A stretch of 64,000 bases of DNA from CAMLIZ01 sp040758375 (GCA_040758375.1 JBFLWE010000017.1:9306-73305), one strand, 5' to 3'. Counted from the first letter of the stretch, positions 41,646-50,016 are shown. A program made the numbers and translations. The notes: generated by a model from the sequence alone, not told the origin.

Positions 41646-43490
41646 TCAGCGTTCCCCGGCGGGCATGTACTCGGGCTGCGGCCGGGGCTGCGGCACCGCG
41701 TCTGCCTGCGGTGCCGGCGGCGCTGCAGGCCCCACCGCCGACGCGCCGGCCGCCGGCGGCTGCGCCTCGAGCAGGCGCGCGGCCGCGGCCGCGGAACGGC
41801 CGGGCGCGGCCAGCCGCGGCGTGATGAGGAACATGCGCTCCACGCGGCCCTGCGTGTCGCTGCGCGTCTGGAACAGCGTGCCCACCACCGGGATGTCGCC
41901 CAGCACCGGCACCTTGTCGACGCTGCTGCCGCTGGACTCGCGCACCAGCCCGCCGACGAGCAGGCTTTCGCCTTCCTGGATCAGCGCCTGCGTGTTGATC
42001 GCCGAGCGCTCCACCACCGGCAGCGTGTCCACCGTGCGGCCCGACAGCGCGCCGTCCTCGATCGCCACCAGCAGCTTGATGCGCACGTTGCCGTTGTCCT
42101 TGAACACGTGCGGTGTCACGCGCAGGTGGGTGCCGGCCGACACGTTGAACAGGTCCACCTCTTCACGGCCGGCCACGCGCACGTAGAAGGTCTGGCTGTT
42201 GTCGAAGATGGCTTCCACGTTGGACAGCGTGAGCACCTGCGGGCTGGAGACGATGCGCGCGGCGCCGTCGGCCTGCAGCGCACTGATGCGCGCGAGGAAC
42301 TGGTCGTGGTGGCCCAGCACGGCCGAGATGAAGCCGCCGCGGCCGCTGGGCGGCTCGGTGGGATCACCCGACATCACCGTGCGGCCTGCGTTGGTCCAGC
42401 GCCAGCTCACGCCCAGCTCGCGCAGCTTGTCGGTGTTGACGTCGATGATGGTGGCCTCGATCTCCAGCGACTGCGGCTCCACGTCGAGCGCGCCCACCAG
42501 CTGCTCGTACTGCGCCAGGCGCTCGGGCGCGTCGCGCACGATCACCGCGTTGAGCCGCGGATCGGCCTCGATGCGCACCTGTTGCGCATCGCCCAGCGCT
42601 ACGACCGCGGGCGCCGTGCCGGCCTCTGGGTCGCTGCCGTAGGCTGCCAGCAGCGCTTCGGCCACGGGGCTGCCGGTGCCGGCCACGCCGCCGCCGTCGA
42701 GCCCGAGCGTGCCGGGCTTGCGCCGCTCGCTGCCCACGCCGCCCAGGCCCTGGCCCTTGAGCTTGGGACGCGTGGGACGCAGCAGCTGCTCGCCGCCCAG
42801 GGCCACGGCCTGCCGGGCCCCGCTGGTGACCAGCGAGCGCAGGATGCTCGCCACGCCGGGCAGCAGCACCTGCCGGCCGCCGAATGACATGGACACGTCC
42901 TGCGCCCACGCATAGCGCAGGTAGAACACCTTGAAGCCCAACGGCGGCTGCATCCGTGAGGACACCTGCGCAGCACGGTACATCTCGTCCACCTGCTCGA
43001 TGAAGCGACGCGTGCCGTTGGCGTGCAGGCTGCCGTCGCGCGAGATGCGCAGCGTGTTGCGCGCATCGGTCATGCGCGCCTCGCGCACCGAGCGCATCAG
43101 GCGCTCGCCGACCTGCGGCGTCACTGGCAGCGTGCGGCTGGTCACCTCGCCGGCGCTGTACACATGCACCACGGTGCCGTCGTAGTAGCTCACCAGGCCG
43201 AAGGAGCGCGACACGTCGCGCAGCACCTTCTCGGCCGGCCCGGTGAAGCTGCCGCTGACCTGGCCGCGCACCGCAGGGCTCACGCTGACCGGCAGGTCGA
43301 GCTGGCCGAACAGGTCCTGCAGGAACTGCCCGATCGGCTGCTCGCGCGCGGTGAGCTGCAGCGTGCGGCCGGCCAACGGGAGGGGCGCCGCCTGCGCGGC
43401 GGAGGCCAGGGCGCCCGCCAGGCAAAGGACGGCGAGCAGGCAACGGAAGGGCGAACGCATCGTGAGGTGGCTTCGTGTCGTTGTCGTCAT
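41646..43490 (-). CDS. sctC: T3SS outer-membrane secretin SctC
   Basis: 614 residues. Signal peptide (about 15-35), N0/N1/N3 periplasmic domains, then the secretin pore with VSSPQVLTLSNVEAIFDNSQTFYV, GTHLRVTPHVFKDNG and VPVLGDIPVVGTLF, the hallmark C-terminal motif. A Pro/Ala/Gln-rich tail follows. Start at 43490 uses an ATGA overlap with the sctV stop; ATG 43460 would also leave a complete signal peptide. Confidence 0.95.
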   Translation of the reverse strand: MTTTTRSHLTMRSPFRCLLAVLCLAGALASAAQAAPLPLAGRTLQLTAREQPIGQFLQDLFGQLDLPVSVSPAVRGQVSGSFTGPAEKVLRDVSRSFGLVSYYDGTVVHVYSAGEVTSRTLPVTPQVGERLMRSVREARMTDARNTLRISRDGSLHANGTRRFIEQVDEMYRAAQVSSRMQPPLGFKVFYLRYAWAQDVSMSFGGRQVLLPGVASILRSLVTSGARQAVALGGEQLLRPTRPKLKGQGLGGVGSERRKPGTLGLDGGGVAGTGSPVAEALLAAYGSDPEAGTAPAVVALGDAQQVRIEADPRLNAVIVRDAPERLAQYEQLVGALDVEPQSLEIEATIIDVNTDKLRELGVSWRWTNAGRTVMSGDPTEPPSGRGGFISAVLGHHDQFLARISALQADGAARIVSSPQVLTLSNVEAIFDNSQTFYVRVAGREEVDLFNVSAGTHLRVTPHVFKDNGNVRIKLLVAIEDGALSGRTVDTLPVVERSAINTQALIQEGESLLVGGLVRESSGSSVDKVPVLGDIPVVGTLFQTRSDTQGRVERMFLITPRLAAPGRSAAAAARLLEAQPPAAGASAVGPAAPPAPQADAVPQPRPQPEYMPAGER

Positions 43491-45475
43491 GCGGCCTGCA
43501 GCAGCGGCGAACCGGGCAGGCCCACGCGGTCCAGCAAGTCGAGCTTGAGCGTGGGCACCAGCTCCTGGTACGAGAGCACCGGCGTGTCGAAGGCGTCGGG
43601 CTCGATCAGCTTGCGCAAGTGGCGCCGCAGGTCCACCGGCGCCACGACGGCGTCGGGCCTGTGCTGCGCGATCGCGGCGCTGAAGCGGTCCAGGATGGCC
43701 TGCGCGCTGGCCGGGTCCAGCGCCAGCTGGTGCACCCCGCCGGAGACGCGGATCGCATCGCGCAGCTGGTTCTCCAGCTCGGGCTCCAGCAGCAGCGCGC
43801 GCAGCTGCCCCTGCGGCGCGTGGCGGTGGCTGATCTGGCGCTTCAGTGCGATGCGCGCGTACTCGGTGAGCGTGTGCACGTCCTTCTCGCGCTGGCCCAC
43901 GTCGGCCAGCGTCTCCAGCACGTCGCGCAGGTGGCGGATCGGCACCTCTTCTTCCACCAGCCGGCGCAGGATCTCGGCCACCCGCTGCATCGGCAGCGCG
44001 CGCATCACCTCCTTCACCACCTCGGGCACGTCGCCGGCCGCGCGCGTGAGCAGTGCGCTGGTCTCCTGGATGCCGAGAAACAGCGCCGCATGCCGGCGCA
44101 AGGCCTGGTGCGCGGCCTGCGCGAGCGCGGCGGCCAGGTCGCCTTCGGGCAGCTCGCCCTGCGCGATCGGCACCTCGTAGGCCAGCAACTGCCAGGCCGG
44201 CGCCGCGGGCTGCGTGCCCTCGCGCGGCGCCTCGGCGCGGCCGTGCACGCTGATGCGCGGCAGCGGCAGGCCGAGCGACAGCTGGTAGTGCTCCAGCACC
44301 TCCTGCAGCGCCTGCACCAGGCGCAAGCCGGCTTCGCCGTGCAGCGCCGAGGCCGGCAGCTCCAGCAGCAGCGGCACCGCGGGCCGCGGCTCGGCCTGCG
44401 TGGTGCTGAGCACCTGGTCGCCTGCTTCGCGCCTGGCCATCACCGCATCGAAGGCGGGCTGCGACAGGCGCTGGAAGCGCTGGCGCAGCAGCGGCGTGCC
44501 CAGCGCACCGAACAGGCCCAGCACCAGCCCCAGGCCGACGAACACCGCGGCCGGAAAGCCCGGCACCAGCGCAAACAGCAGGCACAGGCCGCCGGCCACC
44601 AGCATCACGCGCGGCTTGGCGGCCAGCTGCTGGCGGATCGCATCGCCCAGGTGGCGGTGCGACTCGTCGGTGGTGCGCGTGACGATCAGGCCGGCCGACA
44701 TGGCGCCCAGCAGCGCCGGGATCTGCGACACCATGCCGTCGCCGATGGTGAGGATGGAGTACTTCACCATCGCGCTGCCCATGTCCATGCCCTGCTGCAG
44801 CACGCCCACCGCCAGCCCGCCCAGCAGGTTGATGATGATGATCACGATGCCGGCGATGGCGTCGCCCTTGACGAACTTCATCGCGCCGTCGAGGCTGCCG
44901 TGCAGCTTGCTTTCCAGCTCGAGCTCGCGCCGCTTGCGCCGGGCTTCGTCCTTGTCGATCAGGCCCGAGCGCAGGTCGGAGTCGATCGACAGCTGCTTGC
45001 CCGGCATCGCGTCGAGCGAGAAGCGCGCGGCCACCTCGGCCACGCGCTCGGCGCCCTTGGCGATCACGATGAACTGCACCACCGTGATGATCAGGAACAC
45101 CACCAGGCCCACGACGAGGTTGCCGCCGGCGACCATCTTGCCGAAGGTGTCGATGATGTGGCCCGCGTGCCCCTCGAGCAGGATCATGCGGGTGGTGGCG
45201 ATGGCCAGCGACAGGCGGAACAGCGTGGTGATCAGCAGCACGCTGGGGAACACCGAAAACTCCAGCGGCGTGGCGATGTAGATCGCCACCAGCAGCAGCG
45301 TCAGCCCGCAGGCGATGTTCAGCGCCACCAGCAGGTCGATCATCAGCGCCGGCAGCGGCAGCACCATCAGCGCGACGATCGCCACCACGCCGGCCACCAG
45401 CAGCAGGTCGCTGTAGCGCGCCAGCGGGCCCTCGGGGCGCTCCGAGGCCAGGCGGAAGTAGTTGGCCAGGCTCAT
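43487..45475 (-). CDS. sctV: T3SS export-gate protein SctV
   Basis: 662 residues of the FHIPEP family. Eight N-terminal membrane helices, with GNLVVGLVVFLIITVVQFIVIAKGAERVAEVAARFSLDAMPGKQLSIDSDLRSG as the conserved cytoplasmic (FHIPEP) loop, and a C-terminal cytosolic ring-forming domain (about 330-662). Binds SctN/SctO and substrate-chaperone complexes. Overlaps both neighbours by 4 nt. Confidence 0.97.
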   Translation of the reverse strand: MSLANYFRLASERPEGPLARYSDLLLVAGVVAIVALMVLPLPALMIDLLVALNIACGLTLLLVAIYIATPLEFSVFPSVLLITTLFRLSLAIATTRMILLEGHAGHIIDTFGKMVAGGNLVVGLVVFLIITVVQFIVIAKGAERVAEVAARFSLDAMPGKQLSIDSDLRSGLIDKDEARRKRRELELESKLHGSLDGAMKFVKGDAIAGIVIIIINLLGGLAVGVLQQGMDMGSAMVKYSILTIGDGMVSQIPALLGAMSAGLIVTRTTDESHRHLGDAIRQQLAAKPRVMLVAGGLCLLFALVPGFPAAVFVGLGLVLGLFGALGTPLLRQRFQRLSQPAFDAVMARREAGDQVLSTTQAEPRPAVPLLLELPASALHGEAGLRLVQALQEVLEHYQLSLGLPLPRISVHGRAEAPREGTQPAAPAWQLLAYEVPIAQGELPEGDLAAALAQAAHQALRRHAALFLGIQETSALLTRAAGDVPEVVKEVMRALPMQRVAEILRRLVEEEVPIRHLRDVLETLADVGQREKDVHTLTEYARIALKRQISHRHAPQGQLRALLLEPELENQLRDAIRVSGGVHQLALDPASAQAILDRFSAAIAQHRPDAVVAPVDLRRHLRKLIEPDAFDTPVLSYQELVPTLKLDLLDRVGLPGSPLLQAA

Positions 45476-46233
45476 CGCGGCGTGCGCAGCTGGGTCTTCA
45501 GCGACAGGTACTCGTCGAGCACGCGGCGCACGTAGCTGCGCGTCTCGGCATAAGGCGGCACCTTGCGGCCGTGTTTTTCCACCGCGCCTTCGCCGGCGTT
45601 GTAGGCCGCCAGCACCAGCGCCAGGTTGTTGCCGAAGCGGCCCTGCAGCGTCTTCAGGTAGGCCGAGCCGACCTGCAGGCTCACGGCGGGGTCGAGCAGT
45701 TCGCGCTGCGGGTCGGTCACCCCGAAGCGGCGCGCCGTGGCCGGCATCACCTGCATCAGCCCGAGCGCCCCCGCATGCGAGACCGCCTGCGGGTCGTGGC
45801 GCGACTCCACGTGCGCGATCGCGTGCAGCAGCAGCGGATCGATGTCGTAGTCGAGCGCCACCTGCTGCACCTGCGGCGCCAGCGTCTGCACGCGGCGCTG
45901 CGCGGCGCTCAGGCGCTGCCGCGGCGTGCGCAGCGGCGGCACGGCAGGTGCGGCCGAGGCCGGGGGCTGCGCCAGAAGCCCCTGTGCCGCGTCCGGCACC
46001 TGCGCCGCGCGCTCGTCGTACAGCTGCAGCTGCGGCGCCTGGCGCTCGTGGGCACCGGCCGCGTCGACGCGCAGCGCGCAGCCGCGAAGGGCCAGGCTGA
46101 ACTTGCTGGCGGCGGGCTGCGCCGGGGTCAGCGCCACATGCCGGGGTACTTGGCAGGCCGACGGGTCATCGGCCGCCACCCCCAGCGAGGATGCACACAG
46201 CATCCCCAGGCCCATCATGTGGGCGAGGTTCAT
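45472..46233 (-). CDS. T3SS-associated lytic transglycosylase
   Basis: 253 residues. Signal peptide (about 1-21), a Pro/Ala/Gln-rich spacer and a C-terminal SLT goose-lysozyme-like domain with the catalytic Glu in HAIAHVESRHDP, then AGALGLMQVMPATARRFGV and AAYNAGEGAV. Opens peptidoglycan for assembly of the secretion apparatus (IpgF/EtgA/HpaH role). First gene of the long minus-strand run; a CRP-like site lies about 95 nt upstream. Confidence 0.92.
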   Translation of the reverse strand: MNLAHMMGLGMLCASSLGVAADDPSACQVPRHVALTPAQPAASKFSLALRGCALRVDAAGAHERQAPQLQLYDERAAQVPDAAQGLLAQPPASAAPAVPPLRTPRQRLSAAQRRVQTLAPQVQQVALDYDIDPLLLHAIAHVESRHDPQAVSHAGALGLMQVMPATARRFGVTDPQRELLDPAVSLQVGSAYLKTLQGRFGNNLALVLAAYNAGEGAVEKHGRKVPPYAETRSYVRRVLDEYLSLKTQLRTPR

Positions 46234-46327
46234 CGTCTGCTCCCTGAGTCCCGGCGGTCGCGGTGCGGATGCGCCGGCGCCGCCTTGTAGTGGGTGGGCG
46301 CATCATGCGGGGCTGTCCAGGCTGCTT

Positions 46328-46343
46328 CGTGACAAACCTCACA
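46328..46343. promoter_or_regulatory. CRP/Vfr-like binding site
   Basis: CGTGA-CAAACC-TCACA matches the CRP consensus TGTGA-N6-TCACA at nine of ten conserved positions. It is centred about 102 nt upstream of the transglycosylase start. A second TGTGACA half-site follows at 46349-46355. Confidence 0.5.
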
Positions 46344-46536
46344 AGGTCTGTGACATCTGGTTTCCTAGGGGGTGCCTGTTTTCTGACTAATGACGCAGCC
46401 CTCCCCCGCCCCTAGGACATAGGTTGAAACAAATGCGGCTACGAGAAGCGGTGTGTGTTGCGATCACCGGAACGCCGATCGGTTGGCCGCTGAGTCCCCG
46501 TAGCGACGCCAACCCTCCCTAGGCCAAGGGGCCCGG

Positions 46537-46552
46537 CTGGGATCGTTCCCAG
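46537..46552. promoter_or_regulatory. CTGGG-N6-CCCAG dyad upstream of nuclease toxin operon
   Basis: CTGGGATCGTTCCCAG; with flanks, GCTGGGA-TCGT-TCCCAGC is a perfect 7-bp dyad. It matches the DUF1521 upstream unit, read on the minus strand, at 19 of 24 positions over a window extended into the flanks. It lies 22 nt before the TTG and 49 nt before the alternative GTG. Confidence 0.6.
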
Positions 46553-46573
46553 CTTGGCGCGCACCGCCTCGCT

Positions 46574-47209
46574 TTGCAGACTCTCTCCAAGCAGGAGATC
46601 GTGCAAGCGCTTCAGCGGTTCACCGCAGGGCAGTCACAGGCCGACAGTGCGGTGGACAACTATGTGCGCACCCAGCTGGCCGGTGACGATCCGAAGCTGT
46701 ACCTGGCCACCCTGGGCGGCGGCTCCATTGCATCGCTGGCGGGCCAAGACGGCACGGGCGCAGGCGCACCAAGGCTGCTGCAGCGCCTGCCCAACGGCTC
46801 GGTGCAGGCCAAGGGCTACACCTATGCCTTCGATGGCCTGGGACGGGTGGAAACGACGCGCGGCACCTTGACGCTGGAACAAGGCGTGCGTGATCCGCGT
46901 CTGCAGCGCGAAGCCGGTGGGGCCGACCGCAGAACCACCGACGATGGCGGGCACATCGTGGGCCATCGGTTCAATCCGCCGAGCGAGGAGTTCAACCTGT
47001 TCGCGCAGGATGCGAACTTCAATCGGGGGGCGTATCGGCAGTTGGAGAACGAGTGGGCCATCGCGTTGAGGGACCGTAGGACCGTGAAGGTTGAATGGAA
47101 GTTCGAGTACTCTGGAAGCTCGGTAAGGCCGGACAGTCTCAAGGTCAATTACTGGGTAGATGGAAAACCTCACGAGCGCGTGTTCAACAACGCCCGTGGG
47201 GGGAGGTAG
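46574..47209 (+). CDS. DNA/RNA non-specific nuclease toxin (Endonuclea_NS_2-like)
   Basis: Up to 211 residues. The C-terminal half matches the NS_2 nuclease fold of LXG and other polymorphic toxins: DDGGHIVGHRF with catalytic His at about 127, NLFAQDANFNRGAYRQLENEWA (metal-binding Asn about 150) and SSVRPDSLKVNYWVDGKPHERVFNNARGG at the end. The N-terminal 110 residues are unassigned and may carry the secretion signal. No ATG start exists: TTG 46574 (no RBS) or GTG 46601 with AGGAG only 3 nt upstream. The 3' half is less GC-rich than its neighbours. The immunity-like gene starts 4 nt downstream. Confidence 0.78.
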   Translation: MQTLSKQEIVQALQRFTAGQSQADSAVDNYVRTQLAGDDPKLYLATLGGGSIASLAGQDGTGAGAPRLLQRLPNGSVQAKGYTYAFDGLGRVETTRGTLTLEQGVRDPRLQREAGGADRRTTDDGGHIVGHRFNPPSEEFNLFAQDANFNRGAYRQLENEWAIALRDRRTVKVEWKFEYSGSSVRPDSLKVNYWVDGKPHERVFNNARGGR

Positions 47210-47213
47210 CCAA

Positions 47214-47612
47214 ATGCCAAACAACCAGGCGGCACATACGAAACTGAAGAGTGAGTTGGCTTGTGTTCTTGCCGCCCAAGAAAGCGGAAGGCGGCGCCTT
47301 GCCTACTTCGCAGCAGCAAGCCATGTATCCACAGTCTGCTTGTTTGTCGAAGGGAGCGATCACGTGCGCTACGTGGCTGCGCCACGAGAGCTATTCGATG
47401 CGGTACTTGCCGATTGGCATGAATGCGAGGCCACGAACAACCGCTGGACATGGGGATGCGCCGAACTCTTGCCGGACGGTGAGCTGAGATTGCAGACGCA
47501 TGGCCGCCCATTGGTCCTTGGTGAAGCCGGCGTGGGAGACCAACACCGGGATCAATGGCTTGCTCAGCAATTCGGAAGCGCGAGCATCGCTTATCCGCAA
47601 CCCGATTGGTAG
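47214..47612 (+). CDS. Probable immunity protein for the adjacent nuclease
   Basis: 132 residues, soluble and acidic, with no signal peptide and many aromatic residues. No family recognised with certainty. The call rests on context: 4 nt after a nuclease toxin, RBS GGGAGG overlapping the toxin stop, small size and net acidic charge, and lower GC content than all flanking genes, as is usual for transferred toxin-immunity cassettes. It is followed 16 nt later by sctU, so all three are probably cotranscribed. Confidence 0.6.
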   Translation: MPNNQAAHTKLKSELACVLAAQESGRRRLAYFAAASHVSTVCLFVEGSDHVRYVAAPRELFDAVLADWHECEATNNRWTWGCAELLPDGELRLQTHGRPLVLGEAGVGDQHRDQWLAQQFGSASIAYPQPDW

Positions 47613-47628
47613 CTGAGACCCACACCCC

Positions 47629-48825
47629 ATGGCCGACAAGAACGACGGCGGCGACAAGACCGAACAGCCGACCCCGAAGAAACTGCTCGACGCCCGCAAG
47701 AAGGGCAATGTCTGGAAGAGCAGGGAGATCCCCAGCACGGTCACCCTGCTGGTGTGGCTGGCGCTGGGCGCGTTCGCCGCGGGCTTCGCGGCCACGCGGC
47801 TGCAGGCGCTGCTGGACGCCAGCCTGCTCGGCCTGGGCCAGGGCTTCGCGCAAAGCGCGCGCAACCTGGGCTGGATGGCGCTGCAGACCACGCTGGCCTT
47901 GAGCGCGCTGTGCCTGCTGCCGCCCATGGTGGTGGGCGTGCTCGCGGAGTTCCTGCAGACCGGCCCGGTGCTCGCCTTCGACAAGGTCAAGCCCAAGCTG
48001 GAGAGCCTGAACCCGGTTGAAGGCGTGAAGCGCATGTTCACGCTGGACAACCTGGTCGAGGTGCTCAAGGCCGTGGCCAAGACGGTGCTGCTGTTCGCCA
48101 TCGGCTGGTGGGTGGTGCAGGCGCTGCTGCCGCAGCTGTTGCTGCTGGCGCGGCAGCCGGCGCAGCCGGCGGCCGTGGTGGCCGGCCTGAACGAGGCGTT
48201 CTGGCAGGTCACGCTGCGCACCACCGCGTGGACGCTCGGCATCTTTGCGCTGCTGTCGGTGCTCGACGCCTCCTGGCAGCGCCACTCCTTCATCAAGAAG
48301 ATGCGCATGAGCCGGCGCGACATCCAGCAGGAGGTGAAGGAAAGCGAGGGCGACCCCTACATCAAGGCCCAGCGCAAGCAGACGCACCAGGAGTGGTCGC
48401 AGCGCAACGCGGCGCAGGCCGCGCGCAACGCCAACGTGCTGGTGGTCAACCCCACGCACGTGGCGATCGCGATCGACTACGACCGCCAGACCTGCCCGGT
48501 GCCGGTGGTGTCGGCCAAGGGCGAGGACGAGGTCGCGCGCGCGATGCGCGAAGCCGCCGAGGAGGCCGGCGTGCCGATCGTGCGCAACGTCGAGCTGGCG
48601 CGCGAGCTGCTCGCCGGCACGGCCGAAGGCGAGCTGGTGCCGCAGCACCTGTTCGAGGTGGTGGCCGAGGTGATCCTGTGGGCGCGCGAGGTGCGCGAGG
48701 AGATCGAGCGCCAGCGGCGGGGCGAGGCCACGCCGGCCGCGGCGGCCGCGCGGCGCTCGGGCGTGCCGGGCGAAGACGCCACGCGCTACCCCGGCTCAGC
48801 CGGATCGGCCGGCTCGGCGGGCTAG
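47629..48825 (+). CDS. sctU: T3SS export-switch protein SctU
   Basis: 398 residues. N-terminal KTEQPTPKKLLDARKKGNVWKSREI, four membrane helices, and a cytosolic domain with the autocleavage site NPTH at 274-277 (VVNPTHVAIAIDY). The non-flagellar SctU type is favoured over FlhB by the N-terminal motif and the neighbours. The C-terminal tail is an odd GSAGSAGSAG repeat. It is split from the other sct genes on the opposite strand, behind the toxin-immunity pair. Confidence 0.95.
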   Translation: MADKNDGGDKTEQPTPKKLLDARKKGNVWKSREIPSTVTLLVWLALGAFAAGFAATRLQALLDASLLGLGQGFAQSARNLGWMALQTTLALSALCLLPPMVVGVLAEFLQTGPVLAFDKVKPKLESLNPVEGVKRMFTLDNLVEVLKAVAKTVLLFAIGWWVVQALLPQLLLLARQPAQPAAVVAGLNEAFWQVTLRTTAWTLGIFALLSVLDASWQRHSFIKKMRMSRRDIQQEVKESEGDPYIKAQRKQTHQEWSQRNAAQAARNANVLVVNPTHVAIAIDYDRQTCPVPVVSAKGEDEVARAMREAAEEAGVPIVRNVELARELLAGTAEGELVPQHLFEVVAEVILWAREVREEIERQRRGEATPAAAAARRSGVPGEDATRYPGSAGSAGSAG

Positions 48826-48834
48826 AGTCGGCGC

Positions 48835-49122
48835 ATGGAAAACTTCGCTTCGTCCGTGGCGAGCATGCTGGTCGCGCTGCTGTTCGTGCTCGCGCTGGCG
48901 TGGGGGGCCATCCGCCTGCTCCGGCGCATGCAATACGGCCGCGCGGCCGGCGGCGACCCCGAAGCCTTGCGCTTCGTGCGCGCGCTGCCGCTGGGCCCGC
49001 GCGAACGCGTGGTGGTGCTGCACTACCGCGGCGAAGAGTGGGTGCTGGGCGTTGCCGCCGGCGGCATCTCGCTGCTGGGCCGCGGGCCGGTGCCGCCGCC
49101 TACTTCTTCTCCGCCGCCGTGA
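48835..49122 (+). CDS. FliO-like small membrane protein
   Basis: 95 residues: one membrane helix (about 8-28), a short basic stretch and a compact domain PLGPRERVVVLHYRGEEWVLGVAAGGISLLG that matches the FliO C-terminal core. In flagella, FliO helps assemble FliP, the SctR homologue. Having one directly after sctU, 9 nt apart, while sctR is not in the window, is unusual. The Pro-rich tail overlaps the end of the convergent CsgG-like gene by 23 nt. Confidence 0.72.
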   Translation: MENFASSVASMLVALLFVLALAWGAIRLLRRMQYGRAAGGDPEALRFVRALPLGPRERVVVLHYRGEEWVLGVAAGGISLLGRGPVPPPTSSPPP

Positions 49123-49909
49123 ACACCACGCGCTCGGTCACGTTCTTCGCGGCCAGCGTGTCGGTGATGTAGGCGGTGGAGCGCACCAGCAGGTCGCGCG
49201 CCACCTCTTCCAGCGGCGAGCCGCTGATGGCGGCGTGGCTGCCGCCCAGGCCCACGCCGCCGGCCCAGCCGCCGCCCGACAGGCCGAAGCCGCTGCGCTG
49301 GTTGTCGGCCTGGAAGGTCTTGGAGCCGACGATCCTGGCCTTGTGCACGTCGACCACGCGCAGGTCGATGTTCATGTGGACCTTGGTCTTCTTGAAGTCC
49401 ACCGAACCGGCCACCACCGACAGCGGCCCCTTCAGCAGGCCGCCCAGCCCGCCCAGGCCGGTGGAGCTTTGCTCGAAGCCCAGCGAGGTGATGGAGCCGG
49501 TGATCAGGAAATCGGCGGCCTGCGCCTCGACCTTCTTGCCGATCAGCGCGAGCTCCTTGTTGATCTCTTCGAGCTGCTGGCGCTCCTGCACCTCGAAGCA
49601 GCCGGTCTGCGTGAGCGCGGTGGCCAGCATGTCGGTCATGCCGGTGCCCACGCCGGTGTAGGTGGGCTGCTGCACGTTGCCGCCGCTGCCGGCCATGTAG
49701 TCCCACCAGCGGTAGCGCCGCGGGTCCTGCTGGCCCGCACCCGAGCTGCAGTCGGCCGACTTGCACTTGATCTCGCTGATCACGACCTTGGCCACCGGCT
49801 GGGCGCACCGGGGCACGCTGACCTCGCGCTCGGTGACCTCGCTGGTCTGCGCAACGGCGCAAGGCAGGCTGGCGGCGAGCGCCAAGCCCAGCCATGTAGG
49901 GGTTCGCAT
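49100..49909 (-). CDS. CsgG/HfaB-like lipoprotein-family secretion/assembly protein
   Basis: 269 residues. Sec signal (about 1-21, ending AVAQ) without a clear lipobox cysteine. The core resembles CsgG: GTGMTDMLATALTQTGCFEVQERQQLEEINKELALIG, DFLITGSITSLGFEQ and VHMNIDLRVVDVHKARIV. CsgG forms curli export pores; homologues without curli genes have envelope roles. No curli subunit gene is nearby. ATG 49909 follows GAGGAATC. Confidence 0.78.
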   Translation of the reverse strand: MRTPTWLGLALAASLPCAVAQTSEVTEREVSVPRCAQPVAKVVISEIKCKSADCSSGAGQQDPRRYRWWDYMAGSGGNVQQPTYTGVGTGMTDMLATALTQTGCFEVQERQQLEEINKELALIGKKVEAQAADFLITGSITSLGFEQSSTGLGGLGGLLKGPLSVVAGSVDFKKTKVHMNIDLRVVDVHKARIVGSKTFQADNQRSGFGLSGGGWAGGVGLGGSHAAISGSPLEEVARDLLVRSTAYITDTLAAKNVTERVVFTAAEKK

Positions 49910-50016
49910 CTGATTCCTCCTCGCGGAACTGCTGTTTGTCGCCGCCACCCGCGGCGGCGGGCGCAAGGCTAGCGCAGCGGCCCGTGCCGGGCCATCCCAT
50001 TGACTTGGGGGGAAGG

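Larger units (their letters stand above)
46234..46573. promoter_or_regulatory. 340-nt divergent regulatory region of the T3SS locus
   Basis: No convincing gene. It contains a CRP-type dyad (46328-46343), an unusually AT-rich stretch around 46320-46400, two CCTAGG palindromes (about 46373 and 46518), and the CTGGG-N6-CCCAG dyad (46537-46552). It must carry the promoters for both the sct operon and the toxin-sctU operon; I cannot assign their -10/-35 elements with confidence. Confidence 0.6.

Noticed and set aside
46574..47612. Nuclease pair as an insertion sequence or prophage cargo
   Set aside because: No transposase, integrase, terminal inverted repeats or target duplications flank it.
47629..48825. 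Assignment of sctU as flagellar flhB because of the FliO-like neighbour
   Set aside because: N-terminal motif and the surrounding Sct genes favour the non-flagellar family; no other flagellar gene is present.
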